DNA from: Haematobia irritans
Lineage: Eukaryota; Arthropoda; Insecta; Diptera; Muscidae
Assembly: GCF_050003625.1 (NCBI RefSeq)
Contig: NC_134398.1
Coordinates: forward strand, 80,818,003 to 80,882,002
Length of the DNA: 64,000 nt
Reading direction: 5' to 3'
The number at the start of each line of letters is the position of its first letter. The first letter of the stretch is position 1. A model generated the notes under the pieces. It did no database searches and was not told the origin of the DNA. It worked only from the letters and a program-made list of their open reading frames with translations. The translations under genes and the position numbers were made by a program. Positions 22,863 to 33,351 of the stretch are shown in pieces.

Positions 22863-23022
22863 CCTATATCACCCCGAGCTGAACAAAGAACAAAAACATT
22901 TTCTTAACGGTGTTTAAATTTATTTTTTTATATTTATATGAGAAGGATTTGAAACGTACTAGAACATATTTGTTCTCGTTTATGCAAAGAGGACGAAGTA
23001 AATATATGAGGAACATAAGTTG
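22863..23022. other. continuation of the GTCY relic and AT-rich spacer
   Basis: It opens with TAGATCGACTCCTATATCAC, the other half of the relic interrupted at 16310, then AT-rich sequence up to the head of copy B. No gene is seen. Confidence 0.45.
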
Positions 23023-24869
23023 AACAAGTATATACGGCCGTAAGTTCGGCCAGGCCGAATCTTATGTACCCTCCACCATGGATTGCGTAGGAACTTCTAC
23101 TAAAGGCTGTCATCCACAATCGAATTACTTGGGTTGCGATTACACTTGCCGATGGCAAGGTATCGTAAAACTTTTTAACACTGTCTTCTAAATTGTAAGT
23201 TAGTCCATAAGGGGTATATATTAAATAAAAAAAAGGCCGATTAAATACGTATATAATTCAGTTTGACAAAATTTTCTATAGAAATAAAATTTTGACAAAA
23301 TTTTCTATAGAAATAAAAACCTGACAAAATTTTCTAAAGAAATAAAATGTTGACAAAATTTTCTATGGAAGTAAAATGTTGACAAAATTTTCTATAGCAA
23401 TAAAATTTTGACAAAATTTTCTATAGAAATAAAATGTTGACAAAATTTCCTATAGAAATAAAATGTTGACAAAATGTTCTATAGAAATAAAATGTTGACA
23501 AAATTTTCTACAGAAATAAATTTTTTACAAAATTTTCTATAGAAATAAAATTTTGACAAAATTTTCTATGGAAATAAAATGTTGACAAACATTGCTATAG
23601 AAATAAACTTTTTACAAAACTTTCTATAGAAATGAAATTTTGACAAAACTTTCTATAGTAATAAAATTTGACAATTTTTACATGGCTGTTAGAGGCCATA
23701 TACTAACGAAATGTACCAAATTTCAACCGCATCGGATGACTTTTGCTCCTCCAAGAGGCTCCGGAGGTCAAATCTGGGGATCGGTTTATATGGGAGCTAT
23801 ATATAATTATGGACCGATATGGACCAATTTTTGCATGGTTGTTAGAGACAATATACTAACACCACGTACTAAATTTCAATTGGATCGGATGAATTTTGCT
23901 CATCCAAGAGGCTCCAGAGTTCAAATCTGGGGATCGGTTTATATGGGAGCTATATATAATTATGGACCGATATGGACCAATTTTTGCATGCTTGTTAGAG
24001 ACCGTATACTAACATCAGGTACCCAATTTCAAACGGATCGGATGAATTTTGCCCCTCCAAGAGGCTCCGGAGGTCAAATCTGGGGATCGGTTTATATGGG
24101 AGCTATATATAATTATGGACCGATATGGACCAGTTTTTGCATGGTTGTTAGAGACCATATACTAACACCACGTACCAAATTTCAATCGGGTAGGATGAAG
24201 TTTGCTCCTCCAAGAGGCTCCGGAGGTCAAATCTGGGGATCGGTTTATATGGGAGCTATATATATTTATGGACCGATATGGACCAATTTTTGCATGGTTG
24301 TTAGAGACTGTATACTTAGACCACGTACCAAATTTCAACCGGATCGGATGAATTTTTCCCCTCCAAGAGGCTCCGGAGGTCAAATCTGGGGATCGGTTTA
24401 TATGGGGGCTATATATAATTATGGACCGATATGGACCAATTTTTGCATGGTTGTTAGCGACCGTATACTTAGACCACGTACCAAATTTCAACCGGATCGG
24501 ATAAATTTTGCTGCTCCGGAAGGCTCCGCAAGCCAAATTTGGGGATCGGTTTATATGGGGGCTATACGTAAACGTGGGCCGATATGGCCCATTTTCAATA
24601 CCATCCGACCTACATCAATAACAACTACTTGTGCCAAGTTTCAAGTCGATTGCTAGTTTCGTTCGGAAGTTAGCGTGATTTCCACAGACGGACGGACAGC
24701 CGGACAGACGGACAGACGGACGGACGGACGGACATGCTTAGATCGACTCAGAATTTCACCACGACCCAGAATATATATACTTTATGGGGTCTTAGAGCAA
24801 TATTTCGATGTGTTACAAACGGAATGACAAAGTTAATATACCCCCATCCTATGGTGGAGGGTATAAAAA
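23023..24869 (+). mobile_element. GTCY-type repeat, copy B, complete, adjacent to dimm exon 1
   Basis: The head begins AACAAGTATATACGGCCG and contains the TTCGGCCAGGCCGAA palindrome. The 25-bp AT array (23265-23690) and about six 153-bp units (23690-24590) follow. The tail has (GACGGACG)n at 24684-24735, the conserved CAGAATATATATACTTTATG block and the end hairpin (ATACCCCCATCCTATGG, TGGAGGGTATAAAA). Copy A at 1-1756 is almost the same sequence in the opposite orientation. The end lies 30 bp from the dimm exon 1 donor. The 338-codon frame across 23640-24656 is a repeat artefact. Confidence 0.85.
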
Positions 24870-24898
24870 CATAAGTTGTCTATTATGAACATAAATAC

Positions 24899-25159
24899 CT
24901 GTGGAGTCCTACGACTTGCTCGCCTTATTGGCCTCGAAGATCTACTGTTATCCGGATTATCTGAATGTGGTACACTTGGCGGTGTCGTTTGTGTCTGCGA
25001 TTCTGTCAAAGGATAATTGAGCATTTGCTGTTGTTGTTGCTGTTGAATATTTTGTTGTTGCTGCTGTTGCTGTTGTAAATGCACGAAATCATGGCTACCC
25101 ATCAAGTCCATCACCTGATTGTCGTGCATGTTAAGTTTACACATCAATTCATGATTCAT
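24899..25159 (-). CDS. dimm: dimmed-like bHLH factor, first coding exon (87 codons)
   Basis: This exon encodes the N-terminus of a bHLH transcription factor. Family knowledge: Dimmed (Mist1 family) drives the secretory differentiation of peptidergic neuroendocrine cells and binds E-boxes in the nucleus. Visible here: an ATG after a TTTACA context, a short leader containing MDLMGSHDF, two glutamine runs (residues about 29-46), and a basic stretch RPIRRASRRTPQ at the end. The reading frame reaches a CAG|GTATTT donor after exactly 87 codons, so the exon ends in phase 0, matching the phase-0 acceptor at 7896. A longer frame runs into the intron and is not used. A GTCY repeat ends only about 30 bp past the donor. 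The identity depends on linking this exon to the bHLH exon 17 kb away. The alternative is an unrelated Q-rich protein. Confidence 0.72.
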
Positions 25160-25184
25160 TGTAAAGTAGTATGGGCGGGTTTAT
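25160..25184 (-). other. dimm: 5' untranslated part of dimm coding exon 1, with upstream splice acceptor
   Basis: Reading the minus strand, the sequence just before the ATG runs back 25 bases to a TTTCAG trinucleotide context (acceptor AG at 25185-25186) preceded by AT-rich DNA. This suggests that the start-codon exon is not the first exon and that a noncoding leader exon lies at higher coordinates. The leader exon itself could not be identified in the window. Confidence 0.4.
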
Positions 25185-25361
25185 CTGAAAGATTTAAAAC
25201 ACATGTTGTGGAGAATATTCATAATGAAATATATTTGTGAAAAAAAAAACAAGAAAATAAGAATAAATAAGAAAAAGTCTTGCCTAGATTTCTTTTTAAG
25301 ATTAAAAGATGACTGGCCAAGATTATTTTCGAATATTTTCAATTTCCAAGGATGTCTTATA

Positions 25362-25480
25362 TACACGCAACAAAAGAAACATGATTGTCATGACCATATT
25401 CGAAGATCAAAATAACATGATAGCAGAGTTTTGTGCGGCGACCACGTAACAGTTTCAGCTGCAACCATGTTTGATTTAAA
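25362..25480. repeat. end fragment of element Y
   Basis: ACACGCAACAAAAGAAACATG and GATTGTCATGACCATATTCG match the terminus of element Y at 11290-11396 (reverse) and 44962-45080. Only about 120 bp survive. Confidence 0.5.
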
Positions 25481-26290
25481 ACAAGTGAGGGAAGGGGTAG
25501 CCTATATTATAATCTGCACCACATTGTAGATCTACTTTCTCGATTCCATCTCAAATCCTTAAAATTTGTTGGGAGTTATATAAAGGTTTCTGGGAATATG
25601 GGAATTTTATTTAAATCTGAACCGAGTAGCACAAATGGTTGTAGACTACTACACAGAAAAAAATTTCCGTAGTTAAACTAACGCTAAATGTAACTTACTT
25701 TTATTGGAAAAAATTATTTGCTTGTAGTTAAATTTTATTATTTCTATCGAAATTTTCCACAGCTTAATGAAATCTTACTTTTTTTTAAGTATGTCTCAAA
25801 AATTTTATGAACTACACGTGAGTATAAAGTTCAATGACCGTACAAATAAGTTCAATATGAACTAAAACAAATGAAAATTTTCGTACGATTCCCAAAAATA
25901 GTAAGAATGAACTAATGTATGGTTAAAATGGTCATGATTTGGCGCCAATGATTTTCTTCTTTACTTTTAGTTCATTTTTTCTTCTATGAGAGGGTGTAAT
26001 TTCGTGAACTGCAGTTAAAATGTACGATAGGGAATTAAAATTTCCTGGTTTTAACAACGCTTTGTGGAAATCTCAAAATGTGGAGTAAAATTTAGTTCAA
26101 TTTTCGTGCGTGGTAGTTCATTCTTCCTAAAAAACAGTTCACTTTTGTTTCGGTGTAAGAAAGACTTCAAGTTTACGTCTGCTAATGCCCTGAGGCGGAG
26201 CACAATATTAGTAAACAAATATGGGGAAACGAGTCTTTACGATTTATCGGTCGATAGATATGTAGTAATCTCTACAAGTTTTTATTTTAT
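25480..26290 (+). repeat. fragment of the F-type GTCY repeat, interrupted by a MITE
   Basis: The pieces 25480-25650 (TATATTATAATCTGCACCAC, TTGTAGATCTACTTTCTCG) and 26158-26290 (GCTAATGCCCTGAGGCGGAG, TTTATCGGTCGATAGATATG) match consecutive parts of 33352-33700. The element at 25652-26155 separates them. Confidence 0.6.
25652..26155. mobile_element. TA-flanked MITE, 504 bp
   Basis: It runs from CACAGAAAAAAATTTCCG to TTTTGTTTCGGTG, with TA at 25650-25651 and 26156-26157. It interrupts an F-type fragment that reads continuously at 33352-33700, which confirms the boundaries. The right half (TTAGTTCATT, TGGCGCCAA, GTTCACTTT) resembles the right end of repeat U, so the two are related. Confidence 0.7.
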
Positions 26291-26988
26291 TTTATTTTTT
26301 TTTCATGTGCCATCAGAGTCTTTAAAAAACATGTTAACGACAACTCCTATTTATAAACGCATTTTAGATTTGTGGTCAAGATACAAAAAGTCAATAAATA
26401 AATAAAGAAGAAGACGATTTCAATAGATTTTGAAGGATTTTTCAGTATTATTAAAGCCATGTTGGCTTTAGTTCCACAAATTTTGTTTTCTTGTAACTCG
26501 AATCATTTAACTGTAAGGATATTTTTGCAGTCTACTTAATTTCTATACAAAAATGTGAGAATAAGGAGAAAGAGCTAGGAGTTGAATCCGGGACTGAAGC
26601 ACAGCGACATATGTGCACTAGGTTGCCATATCTAGGACCAGAGAAAAAAATTCCCCTTTCTTATAAAGTATTTCCTTTTAAAGAAAATATGTCCGAATTT
26701 ATGATAAGTGGTTCAACAATTGTCTCTAAACTGTTCATCAGAGAATTAAGCCGCCGAGTCGCGCCGCCGATTTTAGCCGTCGCCGACCCGTTTTTAGCAG
26801 TCGACGCCGCCGCCGAATGTGTCGACTCATCTCGACTCAAATTTAGCCGCCAATTAATCTAAAATATTGATTTATATCAGAAAAATTTAATAATATTTGT
26901 TCTCTGCTGTTCATTTGTTTTTAAAGTCTGAAATTTTGTTCCTCAGGAAAGAAAACTCTTTGTGCAGTGTAGTAGTTTTCCTTATAGA
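26291..26988. other. MITE Z fragment, then unclassified sequence with a CG-rich patch
   Basis: 26291-26530 resembles the right half of MITE Z. 26746-26860 is a CG-rich patch (GCCGCCGAGTCGCGCCGCC, GACGCCGCCGCCGAATG) that stands out from the AT-rich surroundings. The open frame across it (26611-26862) shows no recognisable protein. The rest is unmatched. Confidence 0.45.
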
Positions 26989-28687
26989 GGTTAGGTTAGG
27001 TTAGGTTAAAGTGGCAGCCTGATTAATTTTCAGGCTCACTTAGACTATTCAGTCCATTGTGATACCACATTTGACTAAAAGTACCTATTACATATGGGCA
27101 CTTCTAGTCTTAACCACTGAACCTTCTCTATTATTTACTTTTGTGGAACCAACCAGATTGCTCCAAAACCATTAACAAACTGCTTAAGTTAACGTTTTCC
27201 AGGTCAGCCAGTAATCTAAAGCTATATGCTCCTAAAATTCGCTTACGCCTTACACAAAAAGCAGGACACTCACACAAGAGGTGTTTAATTGATTCCTTTT
27301 CCTCCGCATGATGACAGCTCATACAGTAGTCATTATACTTCACACCTATAGTTTTTGCAAATTCGCCTATCAGGCAGCGACCCGTTATAGCAGATATTAG
27401 GAGTGCTATCTGACGCCTTGAGAACACTAGTATATCTAATGTGCGGTTTAAGTTTAAATGGGGCCATATTTGCTTGGTGTCGTTACAACCCTTGCAATTT
27501 TCCCATCGAATATTGGCCATCATAACAGCCTTCTCACGCAGTAAGAGCTTGCAGATGGCCAGAGGCATACCAACAGATTCTAGTTCCCCTAGAATATGTA
27601 AGGTAGTTATTAGCCTTGCTAACACATCTGCTTCGCAGTTACCCGGTATGTTCCTATGGCCAGGCACCCATATTAGGTGAATATTGTACTGCTCAGCCAT
27701 CTCGTTGAGAGATTTGCGGCAGTCTATGGCCGTTTTTGAGTTAAGGAACACAGAGTCCAAGGATTTTATTGCAGGTTGACTGTCTGAGTATATATTAATG
27801 CCAATATTTGTTGGAACATTACTTCTCAGCCAATTCACCACCTCTCTTATTGCCAATATTTCAGCCTGAAAAACACTACAGTGATTAAGTAATCTTTTCG
27901 CTATTCGAATTTCCAGATCTTTAGAATATACTCCGAACTCCACTTGTCCATTCAATTTGGAGCCATCAGTATAGAAATCTATATATCTTTTATTCCCCGG
28001 GGTCTGTGTATACCACGCCTCACTGTTGGGAATTAGAGTTTCAAACTTTTTGTCGAAAAGTGGTTTTGCCAGGGTGTAATCCACTACGTTAGGCACATTT
28101 GGCATTACTTTGAGGACCGAACTATGACCGTACATTTTTTCCGACCACAGCGATAGCTCGCGCAACCGCACAGCCGTTGTTGCAGCTGACTGTTTGGCCA
28201 AAATGTCTAAAGGCAATAGATGTAGCATGACATTAAGGGAGTCTGTTCCTGTCTTACTAAATGCGCCTGAGATACATAAGCTCGCCATACGCTGAACTTT
28301 ATCTAAACAAGTCGGTTTCTGAAGTGCCGGCCACCAGACTACAACACCATATAGCATTATAGGTCTAACTACTGCCGTGTATAGCCAATGCACAATTTTT
28401 GGTCTTAGTCCCCACTTTTCCCTATTGCCTTTTTGCACGAGTACAAAGCTACCGTAGCTTTTCTCGCCCTCTCTTCAATATTAAGCCTAAAGTTCAGCTT
28501 CCTGTCCAAAATAACGCCAAGGTATTTTGCACACTCCCCAAAGGGAATTTCAGTACCCCCTAAGGAAATGGGCCTAACCGTGGGAGTTTTGCGATCTTTG
28601 CAGTACATGACTAGTGCTGTCTTTGCTGGATTAACACCAAGACCATTATCTTTCGCCCATTTCTCAGTCATCCGGAGAGCTCTCTGC
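26989..28687 (-). mobile_element. 5'-truncated LINE with RNase H (R1/LOA/I-like), 1.7 kb
   Basis: The copy is bounded by perfect 10-bp target duplications TCCTTATAGA (26979-26988 and 28688-28697). On the minus strand it contains the end of an RT domain, an RNase H domain, a Cys/His cluster, a short 3' untranslated region, a 7-bp stem-loop (AGCCTGA/TCAGGCT, 27015-27036) and a CTAACCTAACC tail. The 5' truncation is typical of target-primed reverse transcription. Its last roughly 70 bp are shared with the SINE family in this window. One frameshift near 28420 inactivates it. Confidence 0.9.
27131..28671 (-). pseudogene. LINE RT C-terminus, RNase H and zinc-knuckle region, frameshifted
   Basis: The frame at 28405-28671 holds the last RT motifs (GVNPAKTALVMY, KYLGVILDRKLNF). 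After a one-base shift near 28420 the frame at 27131-28438 continues with WGLRPKIVHWLYTAVVRP. RNase H residues are intact in sequence: FYTDGSKL (Asp 158), QAEILAI (Glu 193), YSDSQPAI (Asp 219), and GNCEADVLA (Asp 271). Near the end is a CMSCHHAEEKE...HLLCECP cluster. RNase H in the ORF places it in the R1/LOA/I group of LINEs. It lacks the endonuclease and most of the RT because of 5' truncation. In a live element this ORF would copy RNA at the nick. Confidence 0.88.
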
Positions 28688-28697
28688 TCCTTATAGA

Positions 28698-28953
28698 TGG
28701 AGCTTAACCGCTAAAATCAAATATTAATCAGTGAAAGCAGAATAAAATTACATAGTTTTGATTATTTTTTATTTCGCCTTGAGGTGCTTTTAAAAACATT
28801 CTTTTTTTAAACTAATTTTTCCAATATTTCGAAAAACATCGTTAGTTTTCGACGGGGAAATAAAATTTTAACACCTAAACAAAAAGGAAGGAAAGGAAGA
28901 AAGGGGACAATTAGAAAAGATCTGAAGGCGACATAAGAAATTAAGGATATTTA
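28698..28953. other. AT-rich flank with weak similarity to repeat U
   Basis: GGAGCTTAACCGCTAAAATC and AAATATTAATCAGTG recall the start of repeat U at 1800-1840 and 40140-40180. No gene is seen. Confidence 0.35.
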
Positions 28954-30241
28954 ACAGGTTGGCTGGTAAGTCCCCGGTCTAACAAAGAAAAACACATTTT
29001 TTTTGTCAAAAGTCGTTTTTATTATTCAACATAGTTCCCTTCAAGAGCGATACAATGATTATAACGACCTTCCAATTTTTTGATACCATTTTGGTAGTAC
29101 TCCTTCGGTTTTGCCTCAAAATAGGCCTCAGTTTCGGCGATCACCTCTTCATTGCAGCCAAATTTTTTCCCTGCGAGCATCCTTTTGAGGTCTGAGAACA
29201 AGAAAAAGTCGCTGGGTGCCATATCTGGAGAATACGGTGGGTGGGGAAGCAATTCGAAGCCCAATTCATGAATTTTTGCCATCGTTCTCAATGACTTCTG
29301 GCACGGTGCGTTGTCTTGGTGGAACAACACTTTTTTCTTCTTCATATGGGGCCGTTTTGCCGCGATTTCGACCTTCAAACGCTCCAATAACGCCATATAA
29401 AAGTCACTGTTTATGGTTTTTCCCTTCTCAAGATAATCGATAAAAATTATTCCATGCGCATCCCAAAAAACAGAGGCCATTATTTTGCCAGCGGACTTTT
29501 GAGTCTTTCCACACTTCGGAGACTGTTCACCGGTCGCTGTCCACTCACTCAACTGTCGATTGGACTCAGGAGTGTTGTGATGGGGCCATGTTTCATCCAT
29601 TGTCACATATCGACGGAAAACTCGGGTGTATTACGAGTTAACAGCTGCAAACACCGCTCAGAATCATCAACACGTTGTTGTTTTTGGTCAAATGTGAGCT
29701 CGCGCGGCACCCTTTTTGCACAGAGCTTCCGCATATCTAAATATTGATTAATGATATGACCAACACGTTCCTTTGATATCTTTAAGGCCTCTGCTATCTC
29801 GATCAACTTTATTTTACGGTCATTCAAAATCATTTTGTGGATTTTTTTGATGTTTTCGTCGGTAACCACCCCTTTCGGGCGTCCACTGCGTTCACCGACC
29901 TCCGTGCTCATTTCACCACGCTTGAACTTTGCATACCAATCAATTATTGTTAATTTCCCTGGGGCAGAGTCCGGAAACTCATTAGTAAGCCAAGTTTTTG
30001 CTTCCACTGTATTTTTTCCCTTCAGAAAACAGTATTTTATCAAAACACGAAATTCCTTTTTTCCATTTTTTCACAATAACAAAAGTTGCTTCACAAGAGA
30101 CGCTCTATCTCACAAACTAATTGACTTACAGACAAATTTTGACACGAATCATTTGAAGGTTGGTACTATATAAAAATAATATGCATTTAATAATAGCGAC
30201 GCCATCTATGTGTCAGACCGGGGACTTATCAGCCAACCTGT
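28954..30241 (-). mobile_element. Himar1-like mariner (irritans subfamily), 1288 bp
   Basis: The terminal inverted repeats are ACAGGTTGGCTG(A/G)TAAG at both ends, with one mismatch between arms. They extend into TCCCCGGTCT and are flanked by TA (28952-28953, 30242-30243). The ends and the encoded transposase match what is known of Himar1, first found in the horn fly. The whole element is present, but its transposase frame is broken twice. Confidence 0.93.
29022..30066 (-). pseudogene. Himar1-like mariner transposase, full length but with two frameshifts
   Basis: Family role: a DD34D transposase that binds the inverted repeats and cuts and pastes the element at TA. The start codon is at 30066. 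The frame is lost by a one-base deletion in the A run a few codons later. 29603-30043 encodes the helix-turn-helix half (IKYCFLKGKNTVEAKTWL, WYAKFKRGE, SGRPKGVV). A second one-base loss near 29606 precedes the catalytic half at 29022-29606, with TMDETW (Asp), FHQDNAP (Asp 98) and YSPDMAPSDFF (Asp 133). Thirty-four residues separate the last two, the mariner signature. The C-terminus GNYVE is present, so length is normal apart from the two shifts. Confidence 0.93.
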
Positions 30242-30243
30242 TA

Positions 30244-30525
30244 TTTGTAGCACATTTTATTATAACATGAAAAGGGAATGATCCAAAGTACCAATTCCAA
30301 AAGTTCCAATTCCAAAAGTAATAATAATAATAAATGAGCGGAAGGTAGTTTAGACAACATGGTTCGTCCAACAACATATGCAATAACCAACAATTGACTG
30401 ACGCGCAAATTGCAAATAGTGTGTACTCGTATATACTTGAAATTTGTATAATTTTATTTTTTGCCACAAGCAAGTTTAAAAATTAAAAGATCAAGATCAA
30501 AAATATACATGGTCCTTTTGAGCCA
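30244..30525. other. short spacer with fragment of element Y
   Basis: CAATAACCAACAATTGACTG, ACGCGCAAATTGCAAATAG and GTGTACTCGTATATACTTG recall 48950-48990 and 10660-10690 of element Y. The rest is AAGTTCCAATTCC simple repeats. No gene is seen. Confidence 0.4.
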
Positions 30526-32880
30526 TCGCAGCAAACAAAGCCTCGGCGAAAAAGTAGTGAAATGTACTTTTTGAATCCGGTTGTGGTACAAAATTGGCGC
30601 AGCGGATGAATTTAACACGGGTTTGTCATAGGATGGTTGTCCTCCATTTCAACAGCCGTTGCACTGAATTTGCACCACTTCTTAAGGTATGATCGAAATT
30701 CAGTGTTTGGATGTATATAAAAAACTTGTGAGGTATTTTGTCATATAAATATTTTTGATAATTTTTTGAAGACTTTAAATTTATTGTAACGCTTTTCTGA
30801 AACATTTGATCTCAAATATTTGCAATTTTTTTACAATGGATTAATAATTTTTTTCGACAAAATTTAAATAATTTTTACCATTTTATAAACTCTTATATTC
30901 TGTTTTTAACCCATTTTAATAAAAGTTAGTTTTTAACTTGTTAAAAAAAAAAACAAAGTTACCAACAAGTATATACGGCCGTAAGTTCGGCCAGGCCGAA
31001 TCTTATGTACCCTCCACCATGGATTGCGTAGAAACTTCTATGAAAGACTAACATCCACAATCGAATTACTTGGGTTGTGGTATCTTAAAACTTCTTAACA
31101 TCGTTTTCTAAATTGTGAGTTAGTCCATACGTGGTATATATTAGACAAAAAAGTTATGTATAGTTAAGTCTACAAATAATTAGGAATCGATATGGACTTT
31201 TTGCACGGTACGTAGAGAGCCAGAATTGAAATATGGGGGTCGCTTATATGGGGGCTATATACAATTATGAACTTGATATGGACCAATTTTTGTGTGATTG
31301 GGGATCGATTTATCTGAGGGCCATATATAACTATAGACCGATATGGACCTAGTTAGGCATGGCTGTTAACGACCATATACTAGCACAATGTACCAAATTT
31401 CAACTCACTCGGATGAAATTTGCTCCTCCAAGAGGCTCCAAACCAAATCTCGGGATCGGTTTATATGAGGCTATGTATGATTATGGACTGATATGGACCA
31501 CTTTTGCCATGGTTGTTATATATCTATACTTCCACCACGTACCAAATTTCAAGAAGATCGGATGAATTTTGCTTCTCCAAAAAGGCACCGGAGGTCAAAT
31601 CTGGGGATCGGTTTATATGGGAGCTATATATAATTATGGACTGATAGGAACCAATTCCTGCATTGTTGTTGGATACCATATACTAACATCACGTACCAAA
31701 TTTCAACCGAATGGGAAGAATTTTGCTCTTCCAAGGGGCTCTGGAGGTCAAATCTGGGGATCGGTTTATATGGGGGCTATATATAATTATGGACCGATAT
31801 CGACCAATTTTTGCATGGGAGTTTGAGGCCATATATTAACACCACGTACCAAATTTCAACTGAATCAGATGAATTTTGGTCTTCCAAGAGGCTCCGGAGG
31901 TCAAATCTGGTGATCGGTTTATATGGGGGCTATATATAATTATGAACCGATATGGACCAATTTTTTCATGGTTGTGAGAGACCATATACTAACACCATGT
32001 ACCAAATTTCAGCCGGATCGGATGAAATTTGCTTCTCTTAGCGGCCTCGCCATCCAAATGGGGGATCGGTTTATATGGGGGCTATATATAATTATGGACC
32101 GATGTAAACCAGTTTTTGTATGGTTGTTACAGACCATATATTAACACCATGTACCAAATTTCAGCCGGATCGGATGAAATTTGCTTCTCTTAGAGGCCTC
32201 GCAAGCCAAAACGGGGGATCGGTTATATGGGGCCTCTATATGATTATGGACCGATGTGGACCAATTTTTGCATGGTTGTTAGAGACCATATACTAACACC
32301 ATGTACCAAATTTCAGCCGGATCGGATGAAATTTGCTTCTCTTAGAGGCCTCGCAAGCCAAATCGGGGGATCGGTTTATATGGGGGCTATATATAATTAT
32401 GGACCGATGTGGATCAGTCGGATCGGATGAAAATTGCTTCTCTTATAGGCCTCGCAAGCCAAATTTGGGGGTACGTTTATATGGGGGCTATACGTAAAAG
32501 TGGACCGATATGGCCCATTTGCAATACCATCCGACCTACATCAATAACAACTACTTGTGCCAAGTTTCAAGTCGATAGCTTGTTTCGTTCGGAAGTTAGC
32601 GTGATTTCAACAGACGGACGGACGGACGGACATGCTCAGATCGACTCAGAATTTCACCACGACCCAGAATATATATACTTTATGGGGTCTGAGAGCAATA
32701 TTTCGATGTGTTACAAACGGAATGACAAAGTTAATATACCCCCCATCATATGGTGGAGGGTATAATAAAAAATTGAATTTTAAGAAGATAAAATAAAGAA
32801 TATTCTTTGGAGGACATTTTTGGAAGTGCTTTTAATGTTGTGCCTTTGGAACTGGAGGTTGTTCCAAAGGCACAACTGGG
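30526..32880 (+). repeat. MITE related to 38750-39323, split by GTCY copy E
   Basis: 30526-30960 (GCAGCAAACAAAGCCTCGGC, GGATGGTTGTCCTCCATTTC, GCCGTTGCACTGAATTTGC) and 32768-32880 (GGAAGTGCTTTTAATGTTG, TTGTTCCAAAGGCACAACT) match the left and right parts of the MITE at 38750-39323. The two halves are separated by the GTCY element. Confidence 0.65.
30964..32767 (+). mobile_element. GTCY-type repeat, copy E
   Basis: The head AACAAGTATATACGGCCG with TTCGGCCAGGCCGAA is followed by a few degenerate units and about seven 153-bp units (31240-32510). The tail has (GACGGACG)n at 32615-32630 and the end hairpin (ACCCCCCATCATATGGTGG, AGGGTATAAT). There is little of the 25-bp AT array in this copy. The open frames in 31359-32430 are repeat artefacts. 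Confidence 0.8.
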
Positions 32881-33351
32881 ATGTTATGGTGTTAGATATA
32901 TCTATACTAGACCTGTCCAGGAAATGTATGAGATTTTTCAAAACACAAATTTTTTAATGAGCACTTACAATTTTAGAATCTCTCAATGATTGTAATAAAA
33001 ACTGTGAAAAAAGATTTTGAAAAACTTTTGCCAAAAAGTTGCTCAACGCAGTTGAAGTCAGGATTTTGGCAATTTTCGAAAATTTTAAAGGTATACGTAC
33101 AAACAAAATTTTAAATAATTTATTAGTAAATATAAGAAATATCTAAAAGCGCAATCTTTGAGCTAAATGCTCAAGCAAATAATAAAAAATTCAAAACGTG
33201 AAATTTATTGAGCCGTTTGCTTGCTGTAGCCTCTGGAAATCAAAAAATGCAGAAAATTTCCGCAATTTTTTTTTCAATGCATTATATTTTTTCGAAAAAA
33301 AATATATATACGTTTGTATATTTTTTATATATTCTTGGAACAATAAGGTAT

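Larger units (their letters stand above)
7896..24898 (-). other. dimm: dimm intron 1 (about 17 kb), filled with transposable elements
   Basis: The interval lies between the donor at 24898 and the acceptor at 7896 on the minus strand. Donor GTATTT and acceptor AACAG are both readable, and the phases match (0/0). The content is nearly all repetitive: elements listed separately at 8272-9412, 10285-12859, 13217-16026, 16311-22862 and 23023-24869. No additional bHLH-like or conserved exon was seen inside it. Confidence 0.65.

Noticed and set aside
23640..24656. 338-codon ORF with repeated IWGSVYMGAIYNYG peptides (likewise 410-1108, 60807-61352, 51050-51751, 16805-17587, 31569-32430)
   Set aside because: It is the translation of 153-bp tandem units inside an interspersed repeat. 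The frames exist on both strands, start at arbitrary points and run into the AT array and GTCY tail, so they do not mark a protein gene.
26611..26862. 83-codon ORF over the CG-rich patch
   Set aside because: Open mainly because GC-rich sequence lacks stop codons; no domain recognised.
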